A program made the position numbers and the translations under genes. Below the pieces are notes generated by a model. The model searched no databases. It had not been told where the DNA came from and worked only from the letters and a program-made list of their open reading frames with translations. DNA of 54,255 nucleotides from Gammaproteobacteria bacterium (GTDB lineage: Bacteria; Pseudomonadota; Gammaproteobacteria; Thiohalomonadales; Thiohalomonadaceae), in contig QKED01000097.1 in assembly GCA_003252455.1 (NCBI GenBank), positions 1-54,255 on the forward strand, given 5' to 3'. This document shows positions 18,582-26,262 of this stretch, in pieces; position 1 is the first letter of the stretch, and the number at the start of each line of letters is the position of its first letter.

Positions 18582-19301
18582 ATGATCGATACCCATTGCC
18601 ACATCCTCCCAGGGATCGATGATGGTGCCCGCACACTGGAGCAGGCGGTGGAGTTAGCCCGGTATGCCGTGGAGAACGGCATCACCGAGGCGATCTGTAC
18701 CCCGCACATCCAACAGGGTGTGTACGACAACACTAAGCAGACCATCGGCGCGGCCTACACCTCACTTACACTTGCTCTCGAAGCTGAGGCGATCCCGCTC
18801 AAGCTGCACATGGGCGCTGAGGTGCGCATCAGTGGTGAACTGATGGTACAGGTGGCACAACACTCTATTCCCTTCCTTGGGCAATGGGACGGCTTCGATG
18901 TTATGCTGCTCGAGCTGCCGCATAACCACGTGCCTGTCGGCAGCGACAAGTTGGTGCGCTGGCTCATCTCTCGCAATATCCGTCCTATCATTGCCCATCC
19001 AGAACGCAATAAAGAGATGATGACTGACCTCGGCAAGCTCTACCCCTTTGTGGTGGAAGGTGCGCTATTGCAGGTCACAGCAGCCTCTCTCGCAGGCCAG
19101 TTCGGTAAGGGGCCGCAGCTCGCTGGTGTCGAGATGCTTGAGCGTGAGTGGGTTAATTTCATCGCCAGTGACGCGCACAATCTGGACTATCGTCCACCAG
19201 ACCTTGAGCAGGGGCGTAAGGTGGCAGAGCGCTTCCTCGGTGCCGAGAAGGCGTTGGCACTGGTCTACGCAAACCCGATGAAAATGTTGGGTCGCGCCTG
19301 A
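18582..19301 (+). CDS. PHP-type tyrosine-protein phosphatase (CpsB/YwqE family)
   Basis: The 239-residue protein begins MIDTHCHILPGIDDG, the metal-binding start of the PHP domain, and carries AHPERN and ASDAHN as later metal-ligand motifs. Members dephosphorylate BY-kinases in capsule systems, best known in Firmicutes; Gram-negative systems more often use a Wzb-type low-molecular-weight phosphatase. The ATG at 18582 has AAGG 7 bases upstream. It follows the Wzc-like gene by 33 bp, so it is very likely co-transcribed and acts on it. Confidence 0.9.
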   Translation: MIDTHCHILPGIDDGARTLEQAVELARYAVENGITEAICTPHIQQGVYDNTKQTIGAAYTSLTLALEAEAIPLKLHMGAEVRISGELMVQVAQHSIPFLGQWDGFDVMLLELPHNHVPVGSDKLVRWLISRNIRPIIAHPERNKEMMTDLGKLYPFVVEGALLQVTAASLAGQFGKGPQLAGVEMLEREWVNFIASDAHNLDYRPPDLEQGRKVAERFLGAEKALALVYANPMKMLGRA

Positions 19302-19326
19302 CAAATCCCGATACAATCCGTCTCCT

Positions 19327-19403
19327 GCCTCGATAGCTCAGCTGGATAGAGCATCCCCCTCCTAAGGGGAAGGTCACAGGTTCGAATCCTGCTCGGGGCG
19401 CCA
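19327..19403 (+). tRNA. tRNA-Arg (anticodon CCT)
   Basis: A 77-base cloverleaf: acceptor GCCTCGA with TCGGGGC, D stem GCTC/GAGC, anticodon stem TCCCC/GGGGA with loop CTCCTAA (anticodon CCT, reads AGG), T stem ACAGG/CCTGC-type with TTCGAAT, then encoded G73 and CCA. It lies between the phosphatase gene and the CsgG-like pair. Confidence 0.97.
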
Positions 19404-19443
19404 TCTTATGAACCTCCCATTCCCATAACTGTGCGAGGTTGCT

Positions 19444-20100
19444 ATGCCTGCCATGCGAACGCTTCTTCTTTTACTCTCCATATCCCTTCTCACCGCCTGC
19501 GGCACATCGGTCAATGTAGTCTCCAGTAGTACTGGCCCGACTATCGACGAGGCCCTCGCGGCACCCTCCGTCGGTGTTAGAAAGCGTGTTGCCGTGAGCA
19601 ACTTCGAGTCAGGCAGCGCCCCAGGGAAGCTGGGCGGGGGTCTTACCGATATGCTCAGTGACGCATTGTTCAACACCAATCGCTTTATTGTCCTGGAGCG
19701 TGATCGCCTAGATGAGGTGATGCGCGAGCAGGAGCTTACGCAAACATCGCGTTTTGACAGTGCTACGCGTGCACCGCTGGGCGAATTGGAGGGGGCCGAG
19801 TTGATCATCAAGGGGAGTGTGGTGAAGTTCGAAGAGCAGTGCCGTGGCGCATCACTGTTGCTGCTCAGTGCCAAGGAGGCGTGTATCGGCTTGAACCTGC
19901 GAATCATCGACGTGGCGACGGGACGTGTGGTCAATTCCACCACGGTGGAGGGGCGTTCCTCGACGACGGGCGTGGGGTTGGTCTTCACCACTAGCCCCTT
20001 GCCTATCGGACTCGGTGGCTGGGCCAAGACCCCGGTTGAAGAGGCCCTGCGTCAGGCGATCGAGGCCGGGGTCCGCTTTATTGTTACACAGCGTCTCTAA
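19444..20100 (+). CDS. CsgG-like outer-membrane lipoprotein, copy 1
   Basis: The 218-residue protein has a lipoprotein signal with lipobox LTAC (Cys19). The mature part has the CsgG-type pattern KRVAVSNFES, GGGLTDMLSDALFNTNRFIVLERDRLDEVMREQEL, AELIIKGSVVKFEE, and LRIIDVATGRVVNSTTVEG. CsgG forms the curli secretion channel in E. coli, but many relatives act in other surface assemblies, and no curli subunit gene is present here. The stop codon is directly followed by the ATG of the second CsgG-like gene. Confidence 0.82.
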   Translation: MPAMRTLLLLLSISLLTACGTSVNVVSSSTGPTIDEALAAPSVGVRKRVAVSNFESGSAPGKLGGGLTDMLSDALFNTNRFIVLERDRLDEVMREQELTQTSRFDSATRAPLGELEGAELIIKGSVVKFEEQCRGASLLLLSAKEACIGLNLRIIDVATGRVVNSTTVEGRSSTTGVGLVFTTSPLPIGLGGWAKTPVEEALRQAIEAGVRFIVTQRL

Positions 20101-20838
20101 ATGCGTTGGGTCGGGCTACTGTTCTGCCTGGTCTCACTGATCGGTTGCAGCGCTGCCCCGTCTAAGCCGACTTATAACGGACCACTGCAACGCCTGGTGG
20201 TCGCTGCGGTGGCTGATCATTCTGGGGGCGATGCGACTGGGCTGACGCAACAACTGGGGATGGTGACGGAGGCGAGGCGTATCGCGCCGGAGGCCTTCCT
20301 CACAGGTATTCATACCCTTCTCAGCGACGCCCTGTTCCACTCAGGACGCTATCAGATCCTCGAACGCGATCTCCTCGACGAGATCGCCTTCGAGGGCGAA
20401 CAGAGCCGAGCGAGTCTACTGGGGGCCGAACTGTTACTACTTCCCTCATTGACCGCCGTAGACCTGGGGGCGAGTGGCGGGACTACGTTACCGCTACCTA
20501 TCCGCCTCAGTGATCAAGATGTAGGGATCCTCGAACTGGAGTTTCGTACCGCCTACCTCGCCCTCGACCTGCGCCTAGTCGAGGTCAGCAGTGGCAGAGT
20601 GGTGGCGACGACCGCGGTCGAGGGGCGTGCGCGACGCATGGGGATTTCCATGAGCCAGTTTTTCTCCAGTGGGCATGGTGAGATCCGCCTGCCCGGCATG
20701 CTCGCGCTCTATGCGAACACGCCAGTGGAGGATGCGGTGGCGGAGTTGGTGAGCGCCGCCGTTGCTGCACTCTCGCCGCAGGCTGAGGTAGAGGAAGCGG
20801 AGACGGCGGCGTCGCCGCTGGATTTCTCAACTGAATGA
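20101..20838 (+). CDS. CsgG-like lipoprotein, copy 2 (divergent)
   Basis: The 245-residue protein has a lipoprotein signal with lipobox LIGC (Cys16). It repeats the CsgG-like landmarks of the gene before it: LVVAAVADHSG, TLLSDALFHSGRYQILERDLLDEI, GAELLLLPSLT, and LDLRLVEVSSGRVVATTAVEG. The two proteins look like diverged duplicates; this one has an insertion around residues 120-145 and an acidic C-terminus. The 3' end overlaps ppx by 12 bp. A two-component lipoprotein assembly is plausible but not shown. Confidence 0.75.
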   Translation: MRWVGLLFCLVSLIGCSAAPSKPTYNGPLQRLVVAAVADHSGGDATGLTQQLGMVTEARRIAPEAFLTGIHTLLSDALFHSGRYQILERDLLDEIAFEGEQSRASLLGAELLLLPSLTAVDLGASGGTTLPLPIRLSDQDVGILELEFRTAYLALDLRLVEVSSGRVVATTAVEGRARRMGISMSQFFSSGHGEIRLPGMLALYANTPVEDAVAELVSAAVAALSPQAEVEEAETAASPLDFSTE

Positions 20839-22362
20839 GAATTGATAGTGACTCTGCTCCAGGTACTCCACCTCGTGCTTGAGGTCGAGGACCGTGAGAG
20901 GGTGCTCCTCTAGCCAGCCATCCGGAAACTTCAGGCTGATGCCGTCGGCATGGGCCTTGACCTTAAGTTTGGGAACTTGGGTCTCAGTGCGGTCACGGTG
21001 GAGTAGGGCAGCGATGCGTAGTAGTAGGGAGAGGCGTTCGGCGCTACGGCGCTGATGGGAAGGTAACTCCATGAAGACCGACTGCGGAAACTTGCGCCTG
21101 TGGCTGCGTACCAGCGCGGCTAACGTGCGCTGTTCCTCTACTGAGAAGCCCGGGAGGTCGGAGTGGGTGAGCAGGTATCCGCCGTGTTTGTGATATTGGC
21201 TGTGGGCGATACCGAGGCCGATCTCGTGCAGACGCGCCGCCCAGCTGAGGAGCTGACGCTGCTCGTTGCCAGTGAGGTCCCAGGTCTCTGCCACCTGTTT
21301 GAGTAGCTTCAGCGCGCAGCCCTCGACCCATTGTGCCTGCTGTTGGTCGATGTCGAAGCGCTCGTAGAGGGCATTGATCGTACGCTCACGTACGTCCTCA
21401 AGGCGGATACGCCCGAAGAGGTCATAGAGCAGGCCCTCGCGCAGGGCCCAGTCGGAGACCTGCATCGCCTCGATGTCCAGCTCCTCGAAGATGGCCATCA
21501 GCACAGCGAAGCCACCCGCGAAGACTGCGCGACGCTCCTCCTTGAGCCCCTTGAGGTCGAGGTCGTCCATATGGTCGACCGCGAGTAGGGCCTCACGCAC
21601 CTTGTGCATCGCCTCGCGCGTGAGTGAATCGCTGCACCACTCCATCTCGCGTGCCACAGCGGCAATGGCGCGTACCGTACCCGAGGCACCGATGGCGCGC
21701 TCCCAGCCGAGGCGCTTGTAGAGTGCCTTGATCGGTTGAAGTTCCAGGCGCGCATCATATTCGGCGAGCAGATAGTTCTTTTCGCGGATCTCGCCATTAC
21801 GAAAATAGCTCTGACTGAAGCTGACACAGCCCATGTGCAGGCTCTCCAGCTGGCGCGGTTCGAATTGTTCACCGATGATGCACTCAGTGCTGCCGCCGCC
21901 GATGTCGATCACCAACTGGCGACCCTCGTTTGCCGAGACAGAGTGGGAGACACCTAGATAGAGCAGGCGTGCCTCCTCTCGGCCAGCGATGATCTCGATG
22001 GGATGGCCCAGTGCCAGGGTCGCTTCGCGGATGAATTGGCGGGCGTTGTGGGCCTTGCGCAGAGTGTTGGTCCCGACCACGCGCACACTCCCCAGGGGCA
22101 TATTGGCCAGACGCTGACCAAAGCGGCGCAGGCAGGCGAGGGCGCGTTCCTCGGCCTCGGGGGTGATGTTGTTCTTCTCGTCCAGCCCTGCCGCGAGTCG
22201 CACCATCTCGCGCAGACGGTCGATGATCTGGAGGTTCCCATCGACCATCCGTGCCACGATCATGTGGAAACTGTTGGAGCCGAGGTCCACGGAGGCCATC
22301 ACCGGAAACTCAGGGCGGTCGGTGATGTTTGACTCGTGGGGAGTATCGCTGTCTGCGCTCAT
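20827..22362 (-). CDS. ppx: Exopolyphosphatase (Ppx/GppA family)
   Basis: The 511-residue protein removes terminal phosphate from polyphosphate; GppA-type activity on pppGpp is possible in this family. The actin-like ATPase fold is shown by VDLGSNSFHMIVARM near the start and IDIGGGSTECIIG near residue 150, followed by the C-terminal HD-like domain (AARLHEIGLGIAHSQYHKHGGYL). The ATG at 22362 has GGAAGA just upstream; longer in-frame starts lack a ribosome site. sixA lies upstream on the same strand and phoU a little further, so phosphate genes cluster here. Confidence 0.92.
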   Translation of the reverse strand: MSADSDTPHESNITDRPEFPVMASVDLGSNSFHMIVARMVDGNLQIIDRLREMVRLAAGLDEKNNITPEAEERALACLRRFGQRLANMPLGSVRVVGTNTLRKAHNARQFIREATLALGHPIEIIAGREEARLLYLGVSHSVSANEGRQLVIDIGGGSTECIIGEQFEPRQLESLHMGCVSFSQSYFRNGEIREKNYLLAEYDARLELQPIKALYKRLGWERAIGASGTVRAIAAVAREMEWCSDSLTREAMHKVREALLAVDHMDDLDLKGLKEERRAVFAGGFAVLMAIFEELDIEAMQVSDWALREGLLYDLFGRIRLEDVRERTINALYERFDIDQQQAQWVEGCALKLLKQVAETWDLTGNEQRQLLSWAARLHEIGLGIAHSQYHKHGGYLLTHSDLPGFSVEEQRTLAALVRSHRRKFPQSVFMELPSHQRRSAERLSLLLRIAALLHRDRTETQVPKLKVKAHADGISLKFPDGWLEEHPLTVLDLKHEVEYLEQSHYQFSFS

Positions 22363-22508
22363 GGTGTCTTCCGTCGCTGGCATGTGTGGATGGCCGCAAG
22401 CGCGACCGAGCGGGGAGCCGGAGGCGGGTCGATTGTAAACGACTCGACCCACTAGGGCACCACCAAACCTCGCCTATCTCTGGTTTAGGGTGGCCTTTGC
22501 AGTCTTGC

Positions 22509-23012
22509 TCAAGTAGCCGAGAGGGCGCGCAGTTGCTTGGGTGTGAGCAGCCAGTGAAGATGCGCGGTAGCGACCAGGGGGGGAGAGGGGAGTTCGAGGA
22601 GCAGTGCCCCCCCTTTTTTCAGTGGCAGGTAACTCTCGCGGCTGGCGGAGAGGAGACGACTGGCGATGAGGCCGAGGTCGGGCTCGTGGCCTACTAGGGC
22701 GATGCGCGATGGGTTCAATTTACCGAGTAACTCGAACAGTGCAGCCGGCTCCTCTTCGGGGATCAGTGCCTCACAAGGTTGGAGCTTGCAACCGTAGCGG
22801 TCGTGGAGGATCTCGGCGGTCTGCAGTGTGCGTCGGTAGGGGCTGGTGAGGATCAGATCCAGTCTCGGATAGACCTTCTGTAGTCCCTTGCCGATCTGCA
22901 ACATGCGCTCGATGCCGTCGTCGGTGAGGGGGCGTTCATGGTCGGCGCGGCCTTGCTCGGCAAAGATCTCGCGATCTTCTGCACGTGCGTGGCGAACGAG
23001 GAGTAGCTCCAT
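22509..23012 (-). CDS. sixA: Phosphohistidine phosphatase SixA
   Basis: The 167-residue protein begins MELLLVRHARAED, the RHxx histidine motif of the SixA branch of the histidine phosphatase superfamily, and carries the second catalytic His in VGHEPDLG. SixA removes phosphate from His residues of phosphocarrier proteins in E. coli. The C-terminal half reads SPPLVATAHLHWLLTPKQLRALS, also typical. About 147 bp separate it from ppx, so they may share a message. Confidence 0.9.
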   Translation of the reverse strand: MELLLVRHARAEDREIFAEQGRADHERPLTDDGIERMLQIGKGLQKVYPRLDLILTSPYRRTLQTAEILHDRYGCKLQPCEALIPEEEPAALFELLGKLNPSRIALVGHEPDLGLIASRLLSASRESYLPLKKGGALLLELPSPPLVATAHLHWLLTPKQLRALSAT

Positions 23013-23172
23013 GGGTCTATTCTCTGCACTGGGCCGCCTTAATGGCGACGATTATCGGGTCTTGTGTAGGGATCTCTGATGCGGTTGCGTAGGCCATGTT
23101 ACACAGGCCGGGGCTCTGAAGGCTTGCCCTATGGTGAGATAGTGGATTATTTGCACCAAATCTCAAAACCTA

Positions 23173-23213
23173 TTGATCATCCGCAAAGAATTCGCAACTG
23201 GATCGGATAAATA
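23173..23213 (+). promoter_or_regulatory. Candidate FNR/CRP-family site and -10 box for hemerythrin gene 1
   Basis: TTGAT (23173-23177) is a perfect FNR left half-site; the right half, CGCAA (23182-23186), matches only partly. TAAATA (23208-23213) is a plausible -10 exactly 21 bases after the right half, which is class II activator spacing. The same geometry is seen before the second hemerythrin gene. Confidence 0.4.
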
Positions 23214-23249
23214 ATCCCCCTGCGTAGAACGACGGAGGATAAAAAAATT

Positions 23250-23681
23250 ATGTCAATGATGGTATGGAGTGACGACTATAGTGTCGACATTCAGGAGATC
23301 GATGAGCAGCACAAGTGCCTGGTAGAGCTGATCAACAAGCTCTATAACGCACTGGCGGCCAAGGGGCAGCGCAACGAGGTCGCCTCAGTGCTCGATCAGC
23401 TGGTGGAGTACACCAAGATCCACTTCGCGGTGGAGGAGGCGCTGATGCGCATCTTCCACTACCGTGAGTATGAGGAGCACAAATCGATCCACGACAAGAT
23501 TGTGGTTGATGTGGTCGGTTTTCAGCAGCGCTTTCATCGCGGTGATGACAGCGTCGGCATGGAGCTCCTGCAGTACCTGAAGGATTGGCTGGTCAGCCAC
23601 ATCCTGCACATCGACCGTGGTTACACCGAGACCTTTGCCAAAGGCGGTGCCAAGAGCAAATGGCTGCGTAAGTTCTGGTGA
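23250..23681 (+). CDS. Bacteriohemerythrin 1
   Basis: The 143-residue single-domain hemerythrin has all expected di-iron ligands: His21, His58, Glu62, His77, His81, His117 and Asp122. Such proteins bind O2 reversibly and are used for oxygen storage, delivery or sensing in microaerobic bacteria. No signal peptide is present, so it is cytoplasmic. GGAGG lies about 10 bases before the ATG. The C-terminus (WLRKFW) resembles that of the second hemerythrin (LLKRFW). It converges with phoU; a shared hairpin lies between the two stops. Confidence 0.93.
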   Translation: MSMMVWSDDYSVDIQEIDEQHKCLVELINKLYNALAAKGQRNEVASVLDQLVEYTKIHFAVEEALMRIFHYREYEEHKSIHDKIVVDVVGFQQRFHRGDDSVGMELLQYLKDWLVSHILHIDRGYTETFAKGGAKSKWLRKFW

Positions 23682-23687
23682 CCCTAT

Positions 23688-23714
23688 GGCCCGGGCTAAC
23701 TCTCCGCCCGGGCC
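23688..23714. terminator. Bidirectional hairpin between hemerythrin 1 and phoU
   Basis: GGCCCGGGC (23688-23696) pairs perfectly with GCCCGGGCC (23706-23714). It covers the phoU stop codon on the minus strand and follows the hemerythrin stop on the plus strand. No T-run on either side. Confidence 0.5.
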
Positions 23715-24412
23715 TCCTCCATCATCTGTTCCAGGCTGGTGTGGCGCACATCCTTGCCACGGACCAGATAGATAACGTACTCGCAGATATTGCGTGAGTG
23801 GTCGCCGATGCGCTCCAGTGCCCGGGCGGCCCACATCACATGCAGTGAACAGGTGATGGTGCGCGGGTCCTCCATCATAAAGGTGATGAGTTGGCGCATG
23901 AGGGACTCGTACTCGCGGTCGATCTCGATATCGAGTGCCGCCGTGTTGGCCGCCGCCTCCGGGTCCATGCGCGCGAAGGCATCGAGCGCGCCGCGCAGCA
24001 TGTTCTTCACCCGTTCGGCCATGTGGCGCATATCGACCAGACTGTTGCAGCTCTCCCCGGAGTCGACCAGACGCGTGGCCATGCTGCCGACGCGCTCGGC
24101 CTGATCACCGATACGCTCCAGGTCGGTGATGGTCTTGATGATCGCCACCACCAGGCGCAGGTCGCGTGCCGCGGGCTGGCGACGCGCCAAGATGCGGCTG
24201 CACTCCTCGTCGATCCCCACCTCCATGCGATTCACCTGATAGTCGGTATTGACCACCTTCTCGCCGAGCTCCTGGTCACCGGTGAAGAGGGCGGTGAGGC
24301 CATCGGTGAGTTGTTGCTCGACCAGGCCACCCATGGCCAGGACACGACTGCGAATGCCGCTCAGCTCGGCATCGTAACGGTGGGAGGTATGTGCGGTGAG
24401 TGGGGTTTCCAT
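23696..24412 (-). CDS. phoU: Phosphate signalling protein PhoU
   Basis: The 238-residue all-helical protein has two PhoU repeats, each with metal-contacting acidic helices (for example DLRLVVAIIKTITDLERIGDQAERV and the matching RALERIGDHSRNICEYVIYLVRG). PhoU links the Pst phosphate transporter to the PhoR sensor and restrains the Pho response. It usually ends the pstSCAB-phoU operon, but no pst gene is adjacent here; ppx and sixA are nearby instead. Candidate PHO-box repeats lie in its leader region. Confidence 0.94.
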   Translation of the reverse strand: METPLTAHTSHRYDAELSGIRSRVLAMGGLVEQQLTDGLTALFTGDQELGEKVVNTDYQVNRMEVGIDEECSRILARRQPAARDLRLVVAIIKTITDLERIGDQAERVGSMATRLVDSGESCNSLVDMRHMAERVKNMLRGALDAFARMDPEAAANTAALDIEIDREYESLMRQLITFMMEDPRTITCSLHVMWAARALERIGDHSRNICEYVIYLVRGKDVRHTSLEQMMEEARAES

Positions 24413-24472
24413 GGTGCTCTACTCCGTGGTGTGGGGAGGTGCGGCAGCGCTTTGGCTTTGTGAGTGGTATAG

Positions 24473-24552
24473 CCCCGCGGACCAACCGGCGGGGAGGATA
24501 TGACACTCTGCCAGGATATTATGACAGTTATAGGCGTGCCGCCGCGCGGCAC
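24473..24552 (-). promoter_or_regulatory. phoU upstream region with PHO-box-like repeats
   Basis: On the minus strand CTGTCAT (24527-24521) and GTGTCAT (24506-24500) lie 21 bp apart, two helical turns, with a weaker CTGGCA between them. The E. coli PHO box uses CTGTCAT repeats at 11-bp spacing. A perfect 7-bp hairpin GTGCCGC/GCGGCAC (24536-24552) and a G/C-rich stem at 24473-24495 flank the repeats. The remaining sequence to 24652 holds nothing I recognise. Confidence 0.4.
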
Positions 24553-24652
24553 ATCTGACGAAAATCACCCGTACTCGGGTCACTGTCGAGCCGATGAGCC
24601 GGTATCTGCGAGCGGTGATCGAGGGTTGTCGGTGGCTACCCGCGCGCGTATC

Positions 24653-25357
24653 TCATCCATGCAGCCAGCGCGGCAGCGTCCGTTCAGTAAGACGTAGGGT
24701 ACGGCGCCGCTGGAGGTGGTCGGGCAGGTAGTGGGAGACCAGGGCCCAGAAGCGCGGGGAGTGGTCCATGTGGCGGCGGTGGCAGAGTTCATGCACGAGC
24801 AGGTACTCCACACACGCCTTGGGCAAGAGGAGCGACTTGTAGTTGAGACTGATACTCCCTTGGGCCGAGCAGCTGCCCCAGCGACTACGTTGGCCGCGGA
24901 TAGTGAGGCGCGAGTAAGGGATGTCGAGCCGCGTGCTGGTCGCGTCGAGCCAGGGTGGCAGGTGTTCGGCCGCACGCTTGGCGAGCCAGCCACGCAGGGG
25001 CCCCTCCCAGCCCGCCTCGGTATAGGCGATGGTGAGGGTGTCGGCGCTGCGACTGACGCGGTTGCGTGTCGCCCCGGGTCTGAGGTTGAGTCGCCACTGT
25101 TCGTCGATGGCAGGCAGAAGGAGCTGCTCAGGTGGCGAGATGGGGGTGAGCAGGAGGGTGAGCTGGCGTGCCAACCAGGCATCGTTCTGGCGCAAGAACG
25201 CCAGTGCCTTGGCCTGACTGCAACCGGGCGGGACCCCCAACTCCACCTGACCCGGCGCGCGGACCTTGAGGCGCAGGCGTCGGGCACGGGGGTGGCTGTA
25301 GAGGCGTAAGGGTACACAGCGGCCATCGGCCAGCTGATAGTGTTCCGGGATAGGCAT
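24653..25357 (-). CDS. YgjP/DUF45-type zinc metallopeptidase
   Basis: The 234-residue protein has the zinc motif HELCH at 189-193 with a further His at 199 (HMDHS), and the family signature RWGSCSAQGSISLNYKSLLLP at about 159-180. DUF45/YgjP proteins resemble SprT and M48 metallopeptidases; their substrates are largely unknown. The protein lacks membrane segments. It is divergent from the spermidine-synthase-like gene, with 50 bp between the starts. Confidence 0.88.
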   Translation of the reverse strand: MPIPEHYQLADGRCVPLRLYSHPRARRLRLKVRAPGQVELGVPPGCSQAKALAFLRQNDAWLARQLTLLLTPISPPEQLLLPAIDEQWRLNLRPGATRNRVSRSADTLTIAYTEAGWEGPLRGWLAKRAAEHLPPWLDATSTRLDIPYSRLTIRGQRSRWGSCSAQGSISLNYKSLLLPKACVEYLLVHELCHRRHMDHSPRFWALVSHYLPDHLQRRRTLRLTERTLPRWLHG

Positions 25358-25407
25358 GCGTCTATTATCCTTGCGCGACGCGTCAGTAGAAAGAGGCAGA
25401 ATGGGTT

Positions 25408-26205
25408 ATGGGAGAGCGCCACGGCGGGCGGTTGGTCTATCTGACCCAAGATGAGTTGGGGCCCATCGAGGTCGTCGAGCAGGGACCCGAGCGGCGCCTG
25501 CACTTCGGCACCGGGGCATGCCAGAGTGCCATGCTACTGGCCCACCCGCAGACACTGGTGCTGCGCTATACCCGTGCTATGCTCGCGGCCCTGCTGCTCA
25601 ACCCCGAGCCCAGACGGGTCCTGTTGATGGGTTTGGGTGGTGGCTCGCTGGTACGGTTTCTCCTCGCACACTACCCCCAACTCTCACTGCACGCCTTGGA
25701 GCTGCGCCCTGCGGTGGCCGAGGTGGCCCGCGACTGGTTCGGTCTGCCTGAGGGCGAGCGGCTGCGCATCACCCTGGGGGATGGTGCCGACTACATCCTC
25801 TCGGCCCCACTCGATGAGGGGCACCGCTATGACCTGATCCTGCTCGATGGCTTCGATGCCGCCGGTATCGCGCCCAGCGTTGGGGGGGAGGTCTTCTTCT
25901 CCATGTGCCATGAGCGATTGCTGCCTGGCGGGGCCTTGGCCATCAACCTCTGGTGCGAGGATACCCTCGGTGTGGACGACTACCTGGAGCCCCTCGGCCT
26001 CGCCTTTGGTGACCGCCCACTGCGCCTACCGCTCGCGGGGCGCGACAACCTCATCGGCCTGGTAGGACGCGAACCCGTAGGGCGGCGGCGTTTCGAGCAG
26101 TTGGCACAGCAGGCGGCGCGCTTGGATGCCCGCCTCGACCTGGGCATGAGTGCGTTTGCCCGACAGTTGCGGCGCGAGGCGGGCGGGCGTCGGCGGGGTG
26201 ACTGA
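25408..26205 (+). CDS. Spermidine synthase-like protein
   Basis: The 265-residue protein has the Rossmann-type SAM/dcSAM-binding loop GLGGGS at 75-80, an acidic residue after strand 2 (LELR, Glu98) and the DLILLDGFDAAG segment that matches the catalytic region of spermidine synthases. The family includes true aminopropyltransferases and many proteins of unknown substrate, often encoded alone as here. No speD or other polyamine gene is nearby, so polyamine synthesis is not proven. It precedes the YihY-type gene by 57 bp. Confidence 0.82.
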   Translation: MGERHGGRLVYLTQDELGPIEVVEQGPERRLHFGTGACQSAMLLAHPQTLVLRYTRAMLAALLLNPEPRRVLLMGLGGGSLVRFLLAHYPQLSLHALELRPAVAEVARDWFGLPEGERLRITLGDGADYILSAPLDEGHRYDLILLDGFDAAGIAPSVGGEVFFSMCHERLLPGGALAINLWCEDTLGVDDYLEPLGLAFGDRPLRLPLAGRDNLIGLVGREPVGRRRFEQLAQQAARLDARLDLGMSAFARQLRREAGGRRRGD

Positions 26206-26262
26206 CCCGTTCGCGACACTGAGCGATAAGTGATGGATAATGGCGCGCAGAGCGGAGGGCCT

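Noticed and set aside
19327-19403. tRNA-Arg considered as an integration site
   Set aside because: No integrase, no repeated tRNA 3' end nearby, and no composition shift on either side.
24580-25503. Longer minus-strand frame over the YgjP-type gene
   Set aside because: The frame at 24653-25357 encodes the HELCH motif and family signature; the other is Ser/Pro/Arg-rich shadow sequence.
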